NCBI GenBank assembly: GCA_021738535.1
Contig: JAIPBU010000007.1
Location: 38,769-102,768 of the forward strand
Length of the DNA stretch: 64,000 nt
Source of the DNA: Bacteroidales bacterium
Lineage (GTDB): Bacteria > Bacteroidota > Bacteroidia > Bacteroidales > VadinHA17
Direction: 5' to 3'
The notes beneath the pieces were generated by a model that did not search any database, was not told the origin of the DNA, and worked only from the letters and a program-made list of their open reading frames with translations. Made by a program: the position numbers and the translations under genes. Shown here piece after piece: positions 61,158 through 64,000 of this stretch. The stretch's first letter is position 1. Each line of letters opens with the position of its first letter.

Positions 61158-64000
61158 TTATCTTCTTATTACTATATATCCGCTTCTCGAATTACCCTGA
61201 GTAGACTTTATTACATAAAAATATGTATCCTCGGGCAGAGGATTACCCTTCAGGTCAGAACCATCCCAGCTATTATCATAGTCAGCATTTTCATATACCT
61301 TTACACCTGACCTGTCAAAGACAACTAGCTCAGTCTGACCGAGGTTTTGAATACCCTGCAATACGAAATAATCATTTCTTCCATCCATATTAGGCGTTAT
61401 CAGGCTTGGTATAACAAGTTCATTAACATAAATCCTCAGGTAATCGCTTGATTCAGGGCATACACCATTTGTAACAGTCCATAAAAGAACGTTTTCACCA
61501 ATCGACAATCCTGTTATGCCAGTTTGAGGGGCTGCAGCATCTTCAATATTCCCTGAGCCGCGTATCAATTCCCAGGTACCTGTTTCTCTTTCTCCGAGCT
61601 GTGTATTTAATTCAGTTTCGAACTCATATTCAAGTGTCTGGTCAGGACCTGCATCTGCCATTACCTGGCCCAGCACCTCAACCTTAACATCATCATAATT
61701 GACACAACCGTACTGGTCTGTTAATTTCACAGTATATGTTGTAGTAGTTTCAGGGCTTGCTACAGGGTTATAAGCTGTAGTATCATCAAGACTTAGGGAG
61801 GGTTGCCAGGCAAAGGTCCCCTGGCCTTCAGCTTCCAATTGCAAGGTGGAATCCTCACACATAAGTGTATCACTACCTGCAAAAATCGCCGGCAGGCTAC
61901 GGAACTGAACCTCTATTATATCAGACGACTGGCAAAACTGGTTTTGTTCTGTCCACATGAACTCATACAATCCAAAAGTATCAACTGTTACCGTTGCACC
62001 GGGATTACCAGCCGAGGGAGAAAAATCTGCCTGCCCGGGGCCGCTTAACAGCGACCATGTACCTGTTCCCGATGCTGGTAAAGCGTTAAGAATAAAATCA
62101 AGGTCGCATTCTTCGCCTCCCTCCCCGGCATCAGCCTGGGGTTGGTTATAGAATGATACCTGAACAGTAGCCGCATCAGAACAGAGACCATTGACCACTG
62201 TCCAGGTAAATTCCTTGCTGCCGTACTCACTAACCTCTACCCTTGCATTGGGATCATTTGCTTCGGGAAGGAAAGTTGCGGTGCCTGTACCATCAGTCAT
62301 AGTCCATGTTCCCGTGCCTATACTGGCCGAGGCTGACAGATCATATGTTCTTCCACAAACATCAGCACCACTACCGGCATCAGCAACCGGTAATTCATCA
62401 ACCTGGATAATAGCAACACCAGATTCAGGATTACTGCATGATACAGTACCGGCATCCTGCACACTGATAAGTTCGTAAGTGTAGGTGCCCGGTACTGCAG
62501 TTGGCACTGCCAGGTTTACCGGGTTTCCTGAATCAGTAGTAATGGTCTGTTCAGGCCCTTCGTTAACGGTATAAGTAAATGTATACGGAGCTGTTCCCGA
62601 TGATCCTGTAAAGGTAATTTCAGGTGACGGATCTTCCTGGCATACTGCTGTTGAACCTGTAATCGTACCCTGGGGAACAGATATAACAATTACCTCGGCT
62701 GTTCCTGGTTGTTCCTGGCTGCAATTCGTACTCGATGCATCACTGACTGACAGTAATTCGTATAAATATACTCCTGAATTGTTTGTAGGGACTGCCAGTT
62801 GTGCAGTATCTGCCTGTCCAGATGTAATAGTACTGGGCGGACCACCATTTAAGGTATAAGTAAAAGTATACGGACCGGTTCCATTAATACCGGTAAATGT
62901 TATGGCGGGAGCGGAAGAGAACTGGCAAACCTCGGTATCTCCACTGATTGTTGCTCCTGGTAAGGGATTAATCGTTATCGTGACTTCTCCTTCCAGGGGG
63001 TTTTCACAGTTTTCAGAACTTCCGTCTTGTACGCTGATCAAATCATATACATATTGCCCTGGATTTTCTGTAGGCACCGCCAGGTTTACACTGTTGCCGG
63101 TTAAAGTACTAATTGTTTGCTGCGGCCCGCCATTAACAGTATAAGTAAAAGTATAGGGCTGTTTACCATCAGACCCGGTAAAGGTAATTTCCGGTGAGGG
63201 ACTGTCCTGGCAGACACTCGTACTACCTGAAATGTCAGCTTCAGGCAATGGTAAAACTGTTACAGTGGCGCTTCCTGATACAGATCTTTCACAGGCCGTA
63301 CTGCTTGCATCACTCACATTCAGGAGGGTGTAGGTAAATGTGCCGGCATTATCAGCAGGAACAGGTACATTTACACTGTTACCTGAATCAGTGGTAATAG
63401 TGCGCACAGGTCCGCTGTTTATTGTATAGTAAAATGTGTATGGGGCTGTGCCGTTGGAGCCGGTAAATACTATATCTGTGCTTCCGGATAAATGACAAAT
63501 GTTGGTAGTTCCTGATATCGTGGCCTGCGGTAATGGATTAACATTCACAGTAGCCGTACCGTTCTGTACCTGTTCACAATCTGCCGGGCTCGAATCTTGA
63601 ACACTTTGCAGTTCATAAACAAATGTACCGGGTGTACCGGTGGAAACCGGAATATTAACAGAATTACCTGAAACGGTAGTAACAGATTGCGGACTGCCAC
63701 CGTTAACAGTATATGTAAATGTATAAGGTGCTATCCCGGTGTTCCCGGTAAATGTTATTTCAGGTGATGGTCCACCCTGGCATACTTCAGTACTCCCACT
63801 TATATCTGCTCCGGGCAAAGGGTAAAAACCTATTGTAATAGCAGCTGCATCTGTACAGCTGCCATTGGTTTCTGTCCATGTAAATTCTTTTGTGCCGTAT
63901 TCGCTTACTTCTACCGTTGCATTTGGATCAGTGGCATCAGGGAGGAAGGTTGCAGTGCCTGTTCCTGAGGTCATGGTCCATGTACCGGTCCCGACTGAAG
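61158..64000 (-). CDS. Giant T9SS type-B (CHU_C) adhesin-like repeat protein, 5' end cut by window edge
   Basis: The frame is open to the right edge, and the residues before the first Met at 63974 ('SVGTGTWT') match an internal repeat, so the true start lies outside. At least 946 residues are visible. Five 95-residue repeats (62397-63821) are followed by three Ig/PKD-like domains rich in 'GTGTWT', a longer domain with 'ITDQYGCV'-type strands, and a C-terminal gliding-motility-associated CHU_C domain ('LITPNMDGRNDYFVLQGI...SWDGSDLKGNPLPEDTYFYVI'). This signals secretion by the T9SS and surface display with the PorP/SprF protein encoded 1 bp downstream. SprB-like adhesion or gliding is the likely role. 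Confidence 0.92.
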   Translation of the reverse strand, partial: SVGTGTWTMTSGTGTATFLPDATDPNATVEVSEYGTKEFTWTETNGSCTDAAAITIGFYPLPGADISGSTEVCQGGPSPEITFTGNTGIAPYTFTYTVNGGSPQSVTTVSGNSVNIPVSTGTPGTFVYELQSVQDSSPADCEQVQNGTATVNVNPLPQATISGTTNICHLSGSTDIVFTGSNGTAPYTFYYTINSGPVRTITTDSGNSVNVPVPADNAGTFTYTLLNVSDASSTACERSVSGSATVTVLPLPEADISGSTSVCQDSPSPEITFTGSDGKQPYTFTYTVNGGPQQTISTLTGNSVNLAVPTENPGQYVYDLISVQDGSSENCENPLEGEVTITINPLPGATISGDTEVCQFSSAPAITFTGINGTGPYTFTYTLNGGPPSTITSGQADTAQLAVPTNNSGVYLYELLSVSDASSTNCSQEQPGTAEVIVISVPQGTITGSTAVCQEDPSPEITFTGSSGTAPYTFTYTVNEGPEQTITTDSGNPVNLAVPTAVPGTYTYELISVQDAGTVSCSNPESGVAIIQVDELPVADAGSGADVCGRTYDLSASASIGTGTWTMTDGTGTATFLPEANDPNARVEVSEYGSKEFTWTVVNGLCSDAATVQVSFYNQPQADAGEGGEECDLDFILNALPASGTGTWSLLSGPGQADFSPSAGNPGATVTVDTFGLYEFMWTEQNQFCQSSDIIEVQFRSLPAIFAGSDTLMCEDSTLQLEAEGQGTFAWQPSLSLDDTTAYNPVASPETTTTYTVKLTDQYGCVNYDDVKVEVLGQVMADAGPDQTLEYEFETELNTQLGERETGTWELIRGSGNIEDAAAPQTGITGLSIGENVLLWTVTNGVCPESSDYLRIYVNELVIPSLITPNMDGRNDYFVLQGIQNLGQTELVVFDRSGVKVYENADYDNSWDGSDLKGNPLPEDTYFYVIKSTQGNSRSGYIVIRR
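62397..63821 (-). repeat. Five in-frame 285-bp (95-residue) tandem repeats in the adhesin
   Basis: Five units of exactly 95 residues each start 'PLPGADISGST', 'PLPQATISGTT', 'PLPEADISGST', 'PLPGATISGDT' and 'SVPQGTITGST'. All contain a Cys near position 14, 'TFTG' near 24, 'PYTFTYT' near 32 and a second Cys near 82. The two cysteines per unit suggest a disulfide. Constant unit length with substantial sequence drift implies an old expansion. Confidence 0.92.

Overview
The window looks like a chromosomal segment of a Bacteroidota bacterium, probably a free-living gliding or polysaccharide-degrading lineage. The evidence is: secreted proteins ending in type IX secretion (T9SS) sorting domains of type A (GH3 enzyme, beta-helix protein) and type B (giant repeat adhesin); a PorP/SprF-family partner; a LytS/LytTR regulator pair; a FISUMP-domain lipoprotein; several TAnnTTTG -7 promoter elements; and a general lack of Shine-Dalgarno sequences.

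Region 1 (1-15.6 kb) is ordinary, comparatively GC-rich chromosome. It holds a GH20 hexosaminidase (cut by the left edge), an Asp-box lipoprotein with a tandem beta-barrel partner, a secreted GH3-CBM6 glucosidase, a small membrane protein beside a Na+/Ca2+-type exchanger, an outer-membrane barrel, a two-component pair, a lipoprotein and a bifunctional penicillin-binding protein. Its intergenic gaps carry unusual repeats: an 18-unit heptanucleotide array with an exact 63-bp higher-order period, a dispersed ~70-bp repeat in four copies, and three REP-like palindrome sites.

Region 2 (15.8-58.0 kb) is a complete Wzx/Wzy-type exopolysaccharide locus physically merged with a hybrid NRPS-PKS. On the plus strand lie a methyltransferase-like orphan, the initiating phosphoglycosyltransferase, the OPX export lipoprotein and the Wzc-like tyrosine kinase; a secreted beta-helix protein sits among them on the minus strand. 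Convergent to these is a compact minus-strand run of 18 genes (56963 down to 23322). It opens with a 4329-residue C-FkbH-ACP-KS-AT-ACP-C-A-PCP-C-A-PCP synthetase, followed by a FISUMP lipoprotein, an Sfp-type phosphopantetheinyl transferase, flippase, FrhB-like protein, pyruvyl transferase, polymerase, four glycosyltransferases, a LbH acyltransferase, a bi-domain oxidoreductase, a heparinase II/III-family protein, a GDP-mannose-6-dehydrogenase-like enzyme, an MBOAT O-acyltransferase with an SGNH partner, and finally a free-standing thioesterase carrying a TubC docking domain. The synthetase has no terminal thioesterase, so the enzymes for priming, assembly and release of a small acyl/polyketide-peptide (predicted Gly and Val modules, glyceryl-type unit from FkbH) are spread across one polysaccharide operon. 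This is the most interesting system in the window: it suggests a peptide/polyketide-decorated uronate polysaccharide or a glycolipopeptide. A divergent DUF218-like protein with an inserted carbohydrate-binding module closes the region.

Region 3 (58.0-64 kb) is a minus-strand T9SS type-B set: a giant repeat adhesin (runs off the right edge), a PorP/SprF-like outer-membrane protein and an OmpA/PKD/PD40 protein.

No tRNA, rRNA, CRISPR array, transposase or phage gene was seen.
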